From Calendula officinalis (Eukaryota > Streptophyta > Magnoliopsida > Asterales > Asteraceae): DNA of 64,000 nt. The stretch lies in assembly GCA_963853835.1 (NCBI GenBank), contig OY970820.1, positions 21,755,873-21,819,872 on the forward strand. Direction: 5' to 3'. The notes beneath the pieces are model-generated. The model was not told the origin of the DNA. It saw only the letters and a list, made by a program, of their open reading frames with translations, and made no database searches. Position 1 is the first letter of the stretch. Every line of letters begins with the position of its first letter. Both the position numbers and the translations under genes were made by a program. This document shows positions 1 to 11,900 of this stretch, piece by piece.

Positions 1-30
1 TTTTTTCTATTTTTTATTTTTAAACTTAAG

Positions 31-453
31 ATTGCTAAGAGAAATAGGGAGGATTTCTCACATCAAGTCTATCCAAGAAAAGAGGCAGCCATTGATGTAC
101 CTCCAAGAACCAACATGACTAAAAGGTCAGTTTAGTAAATTATATTTATGATATTTCTTCTTTTCATAAAAGTACTTTTACTATGTTAAGGCGATCTTGG
201 GTAATACATGAAATAAGACCAAAATACCCTCAATTAAGTGATGTAAATATAAAAAGGCTAATTTGGTTATGTTTTGTCAACTTTTAAGAAAATAGCTTTA
301 ATGGAAAAGGATCAAAATTGGGTCACTCGAAGTGTAATTTTAGTACATAATATTTTGTTTATATCTAACATGAGATGACATACATTTTTCAGGTCAAGTT
401 TGCAGATGACTTGTAGTTTTAGTGATGATGAAACAGCGTCTTCGGGTGATTGA
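31..453 (+). CDS. 3' end of an unidentified protein-coding gene (last two exons)
   Basis: Two exons can be read. The first runs from 31 (after a T-rich tract ending in AG) to 125, followed by a GTCAGT donor. The second runs from 393 (after TTTTTCAG) to the TGA at 451-453. The join is in phase: AG from the first exon plus G from the second makes Arg, and the reading continues without a stop for 52 codons. The C-terminus is polar and rich in Ser, Asp and Thr (it ends SFSDDETASSGD), which looks like a disordered, possibly phosphorylated tail. I do not recognise the protein. The body of the gene lies left of the window. That this is coding is inferred from clean splice sites and an open frame across the junction, not from homology. 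Confidence 0.5.
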
Positions 454-1970
454 TTCATTCATGTTTTAATATTTTTAAATCTGGGAGTGACATTTGTAAG
501 CAGGGATCCTTCAGGTTTAAAGTTTAAACTTGCAACCAATACATTGCACTCATTCACCTTTTTCTTTTAAACTTGTATATATCACAACTTTTTGTCAAAT
601 GTTTTAAGCTTGATTGTTGAATATACATGAATGTAGCTCCATTGAAGCTTATAAACAGTTAAAAAGTCAACATAGTTTTATTTTTTAATACATTGCACTT
701 GTACAAATAGGCCATGTCCGGTTGACTAAAAACAATTCTATCCAAATTCTTAGATCTTTCTTCAAAGTGGGATACTGTTTTAGACCACTCACAATAGTAA
801 CACAGACTGAACATTTAGTTTTTTTGTCAATTTAACGTCATATCAGCAGATACTCTAGCCGACACGATGCATATATAGTATCTGACACGACATATATACT
901 AAAGAGTTTTGTGACCTACACACAATTCTAAAACACCCACCCTATTCGTCACTTCACTTAAGAATCCAACCAAAGTTTGCAACTGAAGACATCATGCTAA
1001 TGGTGTCAGTTTAGTGACGTTGGTCACTTTGGTGTCAGTTTAGTGACGTTGGTCACTTTTTAACCATCTCATTGGCAGAGGTCTTAATTGTTTTGAGGTG
1101 CTAAAAATTGTTGTTTTGCAGCAAAAAAAAAATTATATTTTTTAACGGTTCTAATCGGATTTTGCCGGTTCCGTAGGTTTTTAACGGAACCAGACCGAAT
1201 CTTCGGTTCTCAGAATATAAGGACCATGGACCGGTGTTTGCGGTTCTATGCCGGTCGGTTCCGTCAGTTCCGGTTCTTTCTGCACAGGTCTATTCTACAT
1301 ATCTCGATATACTTATTTTGATACTATTCTTAGTCGGGAAGTGTGTTTTGTGCGCGTATTTGTCGATTGTAGCATACTCTATACAACCAAAAGCCTTTAA
1401 GAAACAATAATTGGGTGAAGAGTTAGATTAGACTTCCCATCATAAGGCCCATCTTAAGAGACATACCAAAACATAACTAGATCAAGCAATATCTAGCTGT
1501 TATTGCATGAGGTATGTATATATAATTCCAGAAGATGTACCAAAAAATGTCAGAAAATTGAATACGCTACAAGTTCGCTTTATATGTTTTGTGGCAATGC
1601 TTGGTTTGGTTTTGGAAAAAGGATAAAAAGGCATATCATGAGAGCACGAACATGGACATGTCAAAAAGCAACCAGGACCATTTGATGTGGGCATAACTAA
1701 TAATCATACCTTTTTTCCTTCCTTTTAAGCCCTCAAAAAGTCATTTAAAAGGGTCATCGCCCCTTAGTGTTGTTCTCTTTCATTGGTCCTGAGTGTCCAA
1801 AAGTATGATAAAGGTAAGAGCTTTCGAATGACTTTTTAGATATTATGAGTTTCATCCTTTCATGGGTAAACATTTACCAGATGACCAGATGAATGTTTGA
1901 AAACGGAAACGACAACGTTTAGGTCGCGTATATTAGGAGCATAAGCTCCGTCACATAGCAGGAGACCTTA
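454..1970. other. Intergenic: 3' UTR, short repeats, hAT-like remnant
   Basis: AT-rich sequence after the stop codon at 453, whose first part is presumably 3' UTR. No gene is seen. It holds a perfect 29-bp tandem duplication (1001-1058) and, around 1130-1290, a stretch rich in CGGTTCC and its complement that resembles the interior of hAT-type MITEs found elsewhere in this window. The rest has no recognisable structure. Confidence 0.5.
1001..1058. repeat. Perfect 29-bp tandem duplication
   Basis: The unit at 1001-1029, containing GTCAGTTTAGTGACGTTGG, is repeated exactly at 1030-1058. Two identical copies with no spacer suggest a recent slippage or repair duplication. No function is implied. 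Confidence 0.9.
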
Positions 1971-3696
1971 GAGCGTCCGGTATGGTAACGAGCGGTGGGG
2001 CTCGCCGGCTTCGCCACCATACTGCTCGTTACGTGAGCGGGCCGGTTCGTGGGAGCGGCGACGAAGGCATCGGATGAATGGGATTGCGCCACGTGGACTA
2101 GGCGTTGGCAACGGCTAGTTTCCAGATTTTTAATTTTTTTTTAAATTTTTTTTAAATAAAACCTATTATAAATAACCCATTTAACCATTACATTTTTTCA
2201 CACCATATCTTACACTTTCACTCTCTAAAACTCTCTACAATTTCTTACCCTTTCACTCTCAAAAACTCTCTCCAAAATGTCTCAACCACCACACCCCGAT
2301 TGGATGAACGGTATTCTCGGATGGGGAGGTTCCGGCTCATCGCCGTCCAATCCGTCAACACCTTCGTCCCAACAATCGGTATCGTCCACCCAAAACACCG
2401 TGATGCCGCCATTTTCCCAAGACCAATACAACCACTATATCATTCAACAACAATTTCAAAACCTTCAACAACACCAACCCCCTCCTCAAATGTGGTCACA
2501 ACACTAATGGTCACAACCACAATCTTCACAACCACAACAATTTCAACAACACCAACCCCCTCAAGACACCGACGCCGTTGAAAAAGCGAGAAGAAAGGGG
2601 AAAAAGTTGCCGTCAACTTAAGTCGGAAGGTCATGCGTTGGGACGCCGCCGAAGAAGTTTTATTGGCGGAGTGTTGGGTTAGCGTTTCCGAGGACCGCGA
2701 AAAGGGCGCCGACCAATCCGATGAATGTTTTTGGATAAAATCCTTGTTGAGTTCAACAAGGATGTTGGTACGCCGCGTACCAAAGACATGTTGACGGGGA
2801 AGTGGACGACCTTAAATGGTAATTGTCAAAAATTCAACGGTATCTACAAACGTCTACAACGTACAAGCCGAAGCGGTGAAAATGAGGTCGACTTTATGGC
2901 CCGTGTCCGACAAGCGTACCGTGACGAGTCGTCGTCAAAAAAAACAATTTAACAACGAAGGTGCGTGGGAAGTTTTGCGCCATTGCCCGAAATGGGACGC
3001 CCCCGCACCCATTTCGCTCTCCGATAACGAAGAACTTTTCGGGGAAGATACGAGACCACGTCCGGCGGGAAAGTCTCGTAAGGCAAAGAAAAGTAGGTCG
3101 GAAAGTTCATCCGGCGCTAACACCGCCGGAAGTGCCGCACCGCCGGACCTTGGCGATGCTATGATGGCCGAGTTTAGGCGGAAAAGTGAAGCCGCTCAAT
3201 CGGCTTACGAAAGGTCAAAGGCGCGGGATGACGTTTTCGTGCGTTTGGAGGAATTGCGATTCCTAAGCACTAACACCCAAGGTTTGGGGCGCGAAGATAA
3301 GGCGAGAATCGTCAAAGAAAAAAAGGCGATCCGCCAAAAATACCCTGTCGACGAAGATGATCTTGACGTGGACGATGAGTAGTTTTTTTTTTGATTAATT
3401 TTCGGTATTTTTTTCCTAATTTTCGGTATTTTTTTATTTTTTCGGTAATTTTTTTTATTTTCGGTTATTTTTTTTATTTTTTAGGTATTTTTATTTTAGT
3501 ATTGTGTAATATTTATTTTAATGAAGTATTATGTTTTTAAAAAAAGAAAAAAGAAAAAAATAGTGGTGGGCCCAAATGGCTTAAGTGATGGTAGAGGGGG
3601 TATTTGGGGGTTTTGAATGTGAAATGTGAAATGGTGATGTGGCGCATAGGTGGCACAGAGGTGGCGAAGTGGCTTAAGCCACCATACCTAATGCTC
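1971..3696 (+). mobile_element. PIF/Harbinger DNA transposon, non-autonomous, ORF1 only
   Basis: The ends are defined by terminal inverted repeats: GAGCGTCCGGTATGGT at the left, and at the right a sequence whose complement is GAGCATTAGGTATGGT (13 of 16 matching). The element is flanked by the 3-bp target-site duplication TTA at 1968-1970 and 3697-3699, which is diagnostic of the PIF/Harbinger superfamily. It carries a broken copy of the Myb/SANT-like ORF1 but no sign of the DDE transposase that autonomous members also encode, so mobilisation would need a transposase supplied in trans. Its last 100 bp closely match the 3' end of the small element at 18848-19177. Confidence 0.85.
2277..3382 (+). 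pseudogene. PIF/Harbinger ORF1-type Myb/SANT-like protein, broken
   Basis: The reading frame starts at an ATG at 2277 with a low-complexity Gln/Pro/Ser-rich N-terminus. It is followed by a Myb/SANT-like segment seen in pieces (WVSVSEDREKGADQS, LTGKWTTLNGNCQKFNG) and a C-terminal charged helical region ending near KKAIRQKYPVDEDDLDVDDE. In plant PIF/Harbinger elements such proteins bind DNA together with the transposase; in genome annotations relatives are often mislabelled glutathione S-transferase T3-like or NAM-associated. This copy is disabled by a TAA at 2505-2507, a frame change near 2600, another near 2720-2735 and one in the A-run near 2937-2945. The C-terminal 130 residues remain open to the TAG at 3380-3382. 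It lies wholly between the element's inverted repeats. Confidence 0.7.
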
Positions 3697-3699
3697 TTA

Positions 3700-4605
3700 T
3701 AGCGGTAATACATTTTTAAAAATAAAATAAATAAATCACCCTTAGTGTTATTCTGTTTTAGTGGTTTTGAATGCCCAAAAGGGATTGGCTAATAATGAAT
3801 CATCGTGACATGTTGCAAGAAACTACATGTTTTGAGTTTGATTTTTCTTAGATGTTATTAACTAGTGTCTTTTGTCCGTGATTCACAACTGAGTTTAACT
3901 AAATATGTATCTTTAGTTCTAAATGAGATTTTCATTTAGGCTGATTTTGGTTTTAATTTATTCCGTCCATAAACAAATTTGTATTAGCTCACATCTTTTA
4001 ATTATAATCATCATTTTAAAATGTAAATGTATGCATCATTTTAAGTTAGCTCGAAACCTAGCAGAAAATTAATAAACTAGATCATTTAAATGGTGTAATT
4101 TTGGTTTGTATGGAACCAAATTTTGGTTGTTGTGATTAGTTTCTTTTTCACATTTAGGAAAACCAGTTATCTGCTTAACAGGTAATCGATTACCTTATTA
4201 CTCATGTGTCAAAGATATGTCACGTGTATGATAATATGGATTGTCACTAAAAAAAGAATCAATCAAAAATCATATGTTATTACCGGTGGAGATTTCTAAC
4301 ATTCTATCTAGTGAGTATTTCCCAAAAGGACTCCGTTGTTGATTGAAAGAACTCCAGAGACTAAATCAATTTATGTCGCTGCTCCATCACATCAACATTA
4401 CAAGAATTTCAAATAATGATTTTATCGCATTGTATCGATTTATCCTTATAAAATCATTATTATATATATACTTGTAAAAACTAAGAATACTGTAAAAATG
4501 ATAAAATAACCCAAAAGGATCATACATATAGATATTCAGCGAATACACATATATAACAAGATCAATAAAGGTCAATGCGCAAAAGAAAATAGAGAGCTAT
4601 TTGAT
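3700..4605. other. Intergenic, nothing recognised
   Basis: AT-rich sequence with no open frame worth calling. The last 300 bp lie immediately upstream of a polypurine tract and could be the eroded interior of a copia-type element, but no protein motif survives. Confidence 0.4.
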
Positions 4606-5161
4606 TAGGGGGAGATTGTTAGTATCACTAAATCTAATTAGATAGCTATCATTGATGAGTTATCAGCAACTGATGCATGTCCTAACTAAAAACAAGCATG
4701 CATAATAAGTCTTCAGCTGGGTACGTCACTAGCATGAAGAAATCAAGTCAAGTCAGTTGCAGCAAAAGAACATTCTTATCTAAATCCGAAGGACGAATAT
4801 AAGACAAAAGACTATCCAGACAATGTGGAACTATCTGATAGTACAAGCAGCCGAGGAACACTTAACACGGATAAAGGTCTTGCACTTGAACGTTATCCCT
4901 CCCGCTCAAACCACTCACTAGATTTCCAAGTGCTGAAATAGAAAGATATTTGTTAGAAGATAAATTAAATGTCGCTCATTACCTAAAAAGCATTGTCAAC
5001 TCCTAAGTACCGTCAACGCTCAAAGTACATGAGAATTGCATTTTGATTTATTGTTTGTCAGTAAGTAGGTACAAAGTTGACAAAATCAGAAGACATGTGC
5101 ATGGCATTCCAAAATGCGCGTTAAATATATTTCCTTCTACATCAACGAATCGTAAGTCGAC
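4606..5161 (+). mobile_element. Possible truncated copia 3' end (polypurine tract plus LTR start)
   Basis: A polypurine tract, TTAGGGGGAGAT, ends at 4616 and is followed directly by TGTTAGTATCAC, the TG start expected of a copia-type LTR. The same arrangement (AATAGGGGAGAT then TGTTGGG) occurs on the minus strand of element C in this window. I could not find the LTR's CA end, a second LTR or a target-site duplication. The right boundary given is just the edge of the next element. This is inference from one junction. Confidence 0.3.
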
Positions 5162-5166
5162 ACGTT

Positions 5167-6784
5167 TGTAACGACCCGAAATTTGTAAATAAATAAATTG
5201 TACAAAAATATAATAATTATGGATAATTCGTTTAAAACACGTAGGAATTGGTTTCGTGTCATTTGGGCACCGTATGATAAAGTTATGAGCGAAACCGAGT
5301 CGAGAATTGAACGAAAAAGTGCAGCCTTAGCTGCCGCGAACTCCGGTTCGCGTTCGTGAACAAGAGGCAGCGATTTTGGTGTCCAAACGTGAAGAGTTCC
5401 CGATCGAGTTCCCTTGTTTTCATAGTTCGTGGCGCGAACTATGAGTTCGCGACACGAACTTCCCCGACAGCAGAATTAAAGTCGGGTTTGGCTCATTAAA
5501 TGCAATCCAAAACCCTAGTTTTCTCCTCTAAGCTTGTGTGTGCGAATTTGGAGTGCAAGGTGGCGATTTGGGCTAGATCTTCAACAAATCTTGTGGATTA
5601 TTGCTCCTAGTTGAAGATTGAAGGTAAATCTTCATATCTCTTGTGTTGTAAGCTATAGATTCAAGTAGGGAAAGCTTGAATCTCAAACCCTAGTTTTGGG
5701 TTTGTGCATAAATGGTTAAATGGAAGTTATATAACTTAGATCTATGGTATTTTAACAAGGAAAATGTGTTCATGATATGGATCTATGAAAATATGGAGAT
5801 TTATGGAATTAGGGTTTAGTAACTTGGGGAAAAATGGTGCTAGTAGTTAACTAGCCGTGGAATATATGATTAATATTGATGTTTGATGTAAACCATTGAA
5901 TTGATTTTGGTATTAGGTCATTTGGTGGAAGAACTTGAGGTTCCAAGTCTTGGGAAGTGATAATTGTGTTCAAGGGACACAACTTTGGTTAAGCTTGGCT
6001 AAGGTGAGTACATGTGAACTTTCAAAACTGGGTACATGGCTAGAAAACGTTTTATGTTTAATTGTTTTATCGAGTCTATAAGTAATTTAGTTATTTATGT
6101 GATTTTTAATGAATTGCTTATATGATGATGAAATGATTGAGAAATGATGGATCTATAAACTCATAATATTAATAGACAGATAATGATGATGATGATGATG
6201 TCCTTAGGGCCGTGATAGATTGGAGGCATTCCGGTTATTACGGTACCTTAAGGTTAGTGGTAGATTGGAGGCATTCCGATTACCCAACACCTATGAGTCC
6301 CGGTAGATTGGAGGCATTTCGGTTACCGTGGATATGACGGTCTTGATAGATTGGAGGCATTCTGATTATCTTGACATTGGCCAATGATGAATGAAATGAA
6401 GTGACCCGCACGAAACTAACAATATTATTTTAATATAAATGATATTATGTGACTAGTTGTTTATCGGGTCTAAAACCCATGTATCTCACGAGACAATTTT
6501 GTCTCACGTACTATGTTTTGTGTTTTGCTATATACTCAGGATCGGGATCGAAGATATAGGAGGCCCGCTTAGAAGAGGCCTTGTTGAGATTAGCTCGGTG
6601 TTGATGATTAGAGTCCTTATCCTATGGTTAAGATATAATTTGTAACACCGTTTTTGTACACTCTGATAATCTCGAACAAGAAACATTTTCGTTTTTGTAA
6701 AAACTGGTATTTGACACCGATACATTATTGCATATTTTGGGATGAAATGTATTTAAATATTGTTTTGAAAATTGAGGTGTTACA
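5167..6784 (+). mobile_element. Solo LTR of a gypsy (chromovirus) element, same family as element A
   Basis: The sequence starts TGTAACGACCCGAA, ends GAGGTGTTACA, and is flanked by the 5-bp target-site duplication ACGTT at 5162-5166 and 6785-6789. There is no internal domain or second LTR, so this is a solo LTR left by recombination between the two LTRs of a complete element. It aligns along most of its length with the reverse complement of the LTRs of gypsy element A (30038-31698), including the four spaced copies of ATTGGAGGCATTCCG at about 6210-6370 and the TTCGCG-rich block near 5340-5465. At 1618 bp it is close to the 1661 bp of element A's LTR. Confidence 0.9.
6210..6370 (+). repeat. 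Four spaced copies of a GGAGGCATTCCG motif inside the solo LTR
   Basis: AGATTGGAGGCATTCCG or close variants occur four times at roughly 45-60 bp spacing. The same four copies, inverted, are present in both LTRs of element A (30450-30610 and 37290-37440). Preservation across separate insertions suggests either an old tandem duplication in the LTR or a functional element of its U3 region. Confidence 0.75.
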
Positions 6785-6796
6785 ACGTTAATAAAT

Positions 6797-6918
6797 ATTT
6801 TTTTTAAACGGCAAATCTAATCTACTCCTAATTACCACTTATGTCCACGAAGGGACTCGAACTCCTGACCTCAAGGTTGAGAGTCAGACACCATACCGCT
6901 AGGCCAAAGAATGATCTC
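6797..6918 (-). mobile_element. tRNA-derived SINE
   Basis: Read on the minus strand, the head has a Pol III A-box-like stretch (GGCCTAGCGGTATGGTGTC) and a B box (GAGTTCGAGTCCC). A short body follows, ending GATTTGCCGTTT and an A-rich tail. This is the architecture of plant tRNA-derived SINEs. It abuts the right target-site duplication of the solo LTR. A second SINE with the same tail (GATTTGCCGTT then A's) is split by gypsy element B at 29690-29723 and 46484-46572, which supports this being a dispersed family and not a tRNA gene. Confidence 0.65.
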
Positions 6919-8923
6919 CCCATCCCGAACCCATGCTATTACCATTCCTACGAGTAATGCATTATGCATATAAACTCATCAGATTCATTTATGATAAATT
7001 ACGGTCCAGTTTTTTTTAGCAAATATATAACAAAAGTTTAAATTCATTTAATATGAATTAAATTATCATAATCACTTTATAGTTGGAATGTTATACTTCC
7101 TATTAAAACTCTATAAATGTTTCTTATGTTTAATTTTGTTAAAATAAAACGTTTGAAATTTACATTTTGAAAAAAGGGAATTTAGAATATTTGATTAACC
7201 AGTTTTTTGGTCAAACAAGTGAATTCAGGTAATACACGTGCTTTCGAAAAATACAGGTAATAAAAAAAGTTTAATAAATATACCTTTTACACAATTTACA
7301 GTAGGAATTAGAAAAGACTTTTATGGATATTAAAATTTTATTGTTTATTAAATTTTAATGGAATTTGATTCTTACTCAGTTACTCAGATACTACTCTACT
7401 CAATACCTTTTTAGTGTCTCTCTCTCACACACACATATACATACACCACCTGTGGTTAAAGGTTTCTCTATATTTTCTCTTTCTTCCTGCAGTCTGAACT
7501 CCTTCCTGCACACACGCAGCTGATTACAAGATCAATCAAACATTTATTTCATTTCCGTCACTCTGATCTAAGCTCCAGCCATCAAAATCATTCAAATTAC
7601 GCCACTTTCTCTCTCTCATTGTGATCGAATCTATCGCAAGTTTACTCAGTTTCTAAACATGTAACGCAAAGTAATTTGTTAAGTTTTAATTTGGAAGCTA
7701 AACAAGATGTATTAAATGTTTAATGATTAGACTATGTTTTGGAGTTTGAGTATAATGCAGTGAGTTTTAGCTTATAATTTGTGGTTTTGTGTTTTTCCTA
7801 GTGAGCTTGCTATTTCCCCCCTTTTGATTTCCCTATGATCTAGAACATATTGGCATGACAATGGCCCATTCATAATTATAAATTTGTTGTCCTGTATCAT
7901 CCATCTTGCAGAAATTAGGGTAAAGTACAAACAGAATCTTAAGGAAGTCTGAATGACAACCAACATAACTGTAAAATACATATGCAGAACTTATAATGTT
8001 TATGCACCAGATGTATAACTGTTTATATGAAAACAGAATGCACTTTTTGCAACGGATTTTAATCCTAGTTGACGTAAGACTGAGAGTAAGAATACAAATA
8101 GATAGATTGACAGTTAGATACTATACTTTTTCTGTAGCAGATTTCCTTGTTTTTTCAATGTAGAACCATTAAATAAAGTTAACAAGCTAAATTTTTTTAT
8201 ATTTTCTTGTGAGTTAAGCTCGCATTTGATACGTTTATACTATATATATATTCTGAACTCTTGCATATTGTACTTTAGTCAAACATAGAAAATGTTTAAG
8301 AGACGTCATTTCCTACTTTATCTATTTTTATATAATATTGAATTGTCTACAAACTCAAATACACCTGGTGACTGCAGGTGCTTTTCATTTATCTGTTTCA
8401 TTATATAAATTTAATCTGTTGGGTTTGGTGTAAATTTTCACAATTTTTTTATACAGTAAGAAAATGCAGAAAGAAATCACACGCACCATATCCGTAACTT
8501 CAAAAGTTGTTAGCTGCTATATCACTTATGTTTCACAAATCACAATAAACTGTCATGAAATTGATAAAAAAATCAGCCCAAATTTTTTGCAAGACAGTTA
8601 CTGTTCTTTACCAATATATAAGCTTTGGATTTCCAATATCAAATATTAATAGCTGAAAATAATAGATTAAATGAAGTTCCAGCATATGTACGCTTTGTTT
8701 AAAACTGTTTTCACCGAGTTATCAGTCACGAAAATTTTAACGGGTACAAGATCATCATAATAATACAAATACAATGTATTAATTCTATTGCCATTTTTTT
8801 GTTTTGTGTTAGCATTGACTTCTGCTAGCTTTTGAAAAACATTTTTGTTATTACTTTCCTAATTTCACGTTCTAAATATGTTTCTTTATAGCAGAAATTG
8901 CGCTAAATTCTGTTTTTGCTCAG
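6919..8923. other. Upstream region and likely 5' UTR/first intron of the PRAF gene
   Basis: AT-rich, with a pyrimidine-rich stretch (CT and CA repeats) at 7415-7460 and 7595-7620 typical of plant 5' untranslated leaders. The PRAF homologues I know begin with a short first coding exon of about 17 codons that ends in phase 0 directly before the AITALKKG segment. No such exon with an ATG and a GT donor can be recognised here. In-frame extension upstream of 8924 meets a TAA without an ATG. The start codon is therefore not assigned. Confidence 0.45.
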
Positions 8924-11900
8924 GCAATTACTGCTCTAAAAAAGGGGGCTTGTCTCCTCAAATATGGGAGAAGAGGGAAACCTAAGTTTTGTCCATTCAG
9001 GCTGGCTAATGTAAGTTTCATATCATTATTTCTAGTTTATATGCTCTCCATGTAGGGTTAGTTATGTCTTTTTTGCTCTTTTGCATAAGAATGCTTTATA
9101 ATCGGTTATTTTAAAAATTCACTATGCAAATAGTTTATTTATGTATTTTTAATTTTTATTCAGGATGAATCGGTTCTCATATGGTTTTCTGGGAAAGAGG
9201 AAAAACAGCTTAAACTAAGCCATGTCTCCAGAATTATTTCAGGGCAGCGAACTGTGAGCTGTTTTCTTCATACATATAAATCTCATTAAAATATATATCC
9301 AACATAATTGTACACTTTTCCATTATCATGAATTAACATATCATTTTGATATATTATTATTTTTATCCAGCCAATCTTTCAAAGATATCCACGCCCTGAG
9401 AAGGAGTACCAATCATTTTCTCTAATATACAACGACAGATCTCTAGATTTGGTAAGTCTTTAATCCATTTCCTTTATATTTTATAAAGTTACTAAAAAGG
9501 AGGTTTTGGTGATTTGTTGAACTTTTTTTTTTTTTTTATAGATTTGTAAGGATAAAGATGAAGCTGAGGTCTGGTTTAGTGGTCTGAAAGCATTAATATC
9601 ACGTGGTCATCAAAGAAAATGGAGAACAGAATCAAGAAGTGAAGGAATCCCATCTGAAGCTAATAGTCCAAGAACTTATACACGAAGAAGCTCCCCTTTA
9701 CATTCACCCTTTGATAGCTCCCAAAAAGTACGGATTTTTTCTTCTTAGATTTATATAATTAAATAGATATAGATTTAAAATTCCTACACTTGTGTATGTC
9801 CCTTTATACATGGGAGTTGATTCTTACATGCCAAAGGACAATCATGTCATTCCTTTCTTTTTACCACATTTTGCATTTCACCCCTCCCACTTAGGGCATT
9901 ATTGTCCTTTGATATGAAATTGCTCTGTATGAATAAAAATTGCTCTGTAAGAATCAACTCCTTTACATATATGTTTCTGTCTGTTAGAGGTGGCAAGTTA
10001 TGCTTTTCGTAAATTAAAGAGTTGACAATTTCAACCCAATAACTTGTCAACGGGTCAATTCGGGTTATTATGTTTTCTCTAACGGGTCAAAAGTCTCCCA
10101 TGATGGATATCTAATGCGTTAAACCTCCTAAATCATTTTATTATAATGTGGAAATTTCAGAAAAAGGTAACATAAAGCTTGAGATTGTGTTGCACATAAT
10201 TGGAGTTAGTATTCAGTTTTGTTACAAAATTGAACATTTACTCCCTCTTTTGTAACAAAATTGAACATTCACTCCTATTAACGGGTTACCTCTTTTGCAA
10301 CAAAATTTAACATGTACTCCTATTAATGTGCAATATCATCTTTAGTTACCATCTCAAGCTTTTTGGGATCTTATGTTACCTTTTTCTGAAGTTCTCCCTA
10401 TTCTTGTAGACACAATCAGTTTATAAAAGTTTTAATATTTTTAAAGAAAAAGTTCTCCGAGTCAAGTTTATAAAAGTTATTTTTTGTTCATATTATATTG
10501 GTATATTCTTCAGGACATAGGTGATCAATTCCCACTTCAAAGCCCATATGGAAGCCCACCAAAAAACATTCCCGAGATGAACTTTTACAAAATTCCTCCC
10601 AAGAATTTCTTCTCAGATTCCACAACCAATTCATTATCATCACGTGGCTCTGATAGTATCCACGGGCCCACAAGAATAACAACAAATGTTGATGCATTTA
10701 GAGTAAGTTTATCAAGTGCAGTTAGTTCTTCAAGTCAAGGTTCTGGTCATGATGATGGTGATGCATTAGGCGATGTTTTCGTTTGGGGTGAAATAATCAC
10801 CGAAAATAGCGGGTCCCGCAGTTCTTTACTACCAAAAGCTCTAGAATCAGCGGTTGTACTCGATGTACAAAACATTTCTTGTGGTGGAAGACACGCTGCA
10901 CTTGTTACCAAACAGGGGGAGATCTTTTCTTGGGGTGAAGAATCAGGTGGCAGATTAGGGCACGGTGTCGACTCACACGTTTCACACCCGAAAATAATCG
11001 ATTCTTTATCAAACACAAATATTGAATTTGTATCGTGTGGTGAATACAACACATGTGCTGTCACACTTTCGGGTGAGCTTTACACATGGGGTCACGGGCA
11101 TTGGGTCCCAAAACGGGTCAACGGGCCACTCGAAGGGATCCATGTCTCGTTTATCTCATGCGGGCCATACCATACAGCTGTAGTGACATCATCGGGTCAA
11201 CTTTTCACTTTTGGTGACGGGACTTTTGGCGTTTTAGGGCACGGGGATACAAAAAGCTGTTCAAAACCTCGTGAGGTTGAATCTTTAAAAGGGCTTAGAA
11301 CCGTTAGATCATCGTGTGGCGTGTGGCACACAGCTGCAGTTGTTGAAATTATGGTTGGGAATTCGGGTTCTAGTAACTGTTCTTTGGGTAAACTGTTCAC
11401 ATGGGGTGATGGTGATAAGTACAGATTAGGGCACGGTGATAAAGAAACTAAATTAGTTCCCACTTGTGTTGCTGCATTAGTTGACCCGAATTTCTGTCAA
11501 GTTGCATGCGGGCATAGTATGACAGTTGCATTAACAACTTCGGGGCATGTTTACACAATGGGAAGTCAAGTTTATGGTCAACTTGGAAACCCGCAATCTG
11601 ATGGAAAAAACCCGACCCGAGTTGAAGGAAAACTTTTAAAATCTTTTGTTGAGGAAATCTCTTGTGGGGCCTACCATGTTGCGGTTTTGACTTCAAGGAC
11701 TGAAGTTTTCACTTGGGGTAAGGGCAGTAATGGAAGATTAGGTCATGGGGATGTTAATGACAGAAATGCCCCCACTTTAGTTGAAGCATTAAAAGATAAA
11801 CAAGTTAAAAGTATTTCATGTGGTACTAATTTTACTGCAGCTATTTGTCTTCATAAATGGGTTTCGGGAAGCGATCAATCCATGTGTTCTGGGTGTCGTT

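Noticed and set aside
6840..6915. tRNA-like sequence with A and B boxes on the minus strand
   Set aside because: No complete acceptor stem, and it continues into a body with an A-rich tail shared with another dispersed copy, so it is called a SINE and not a tRNA gene.
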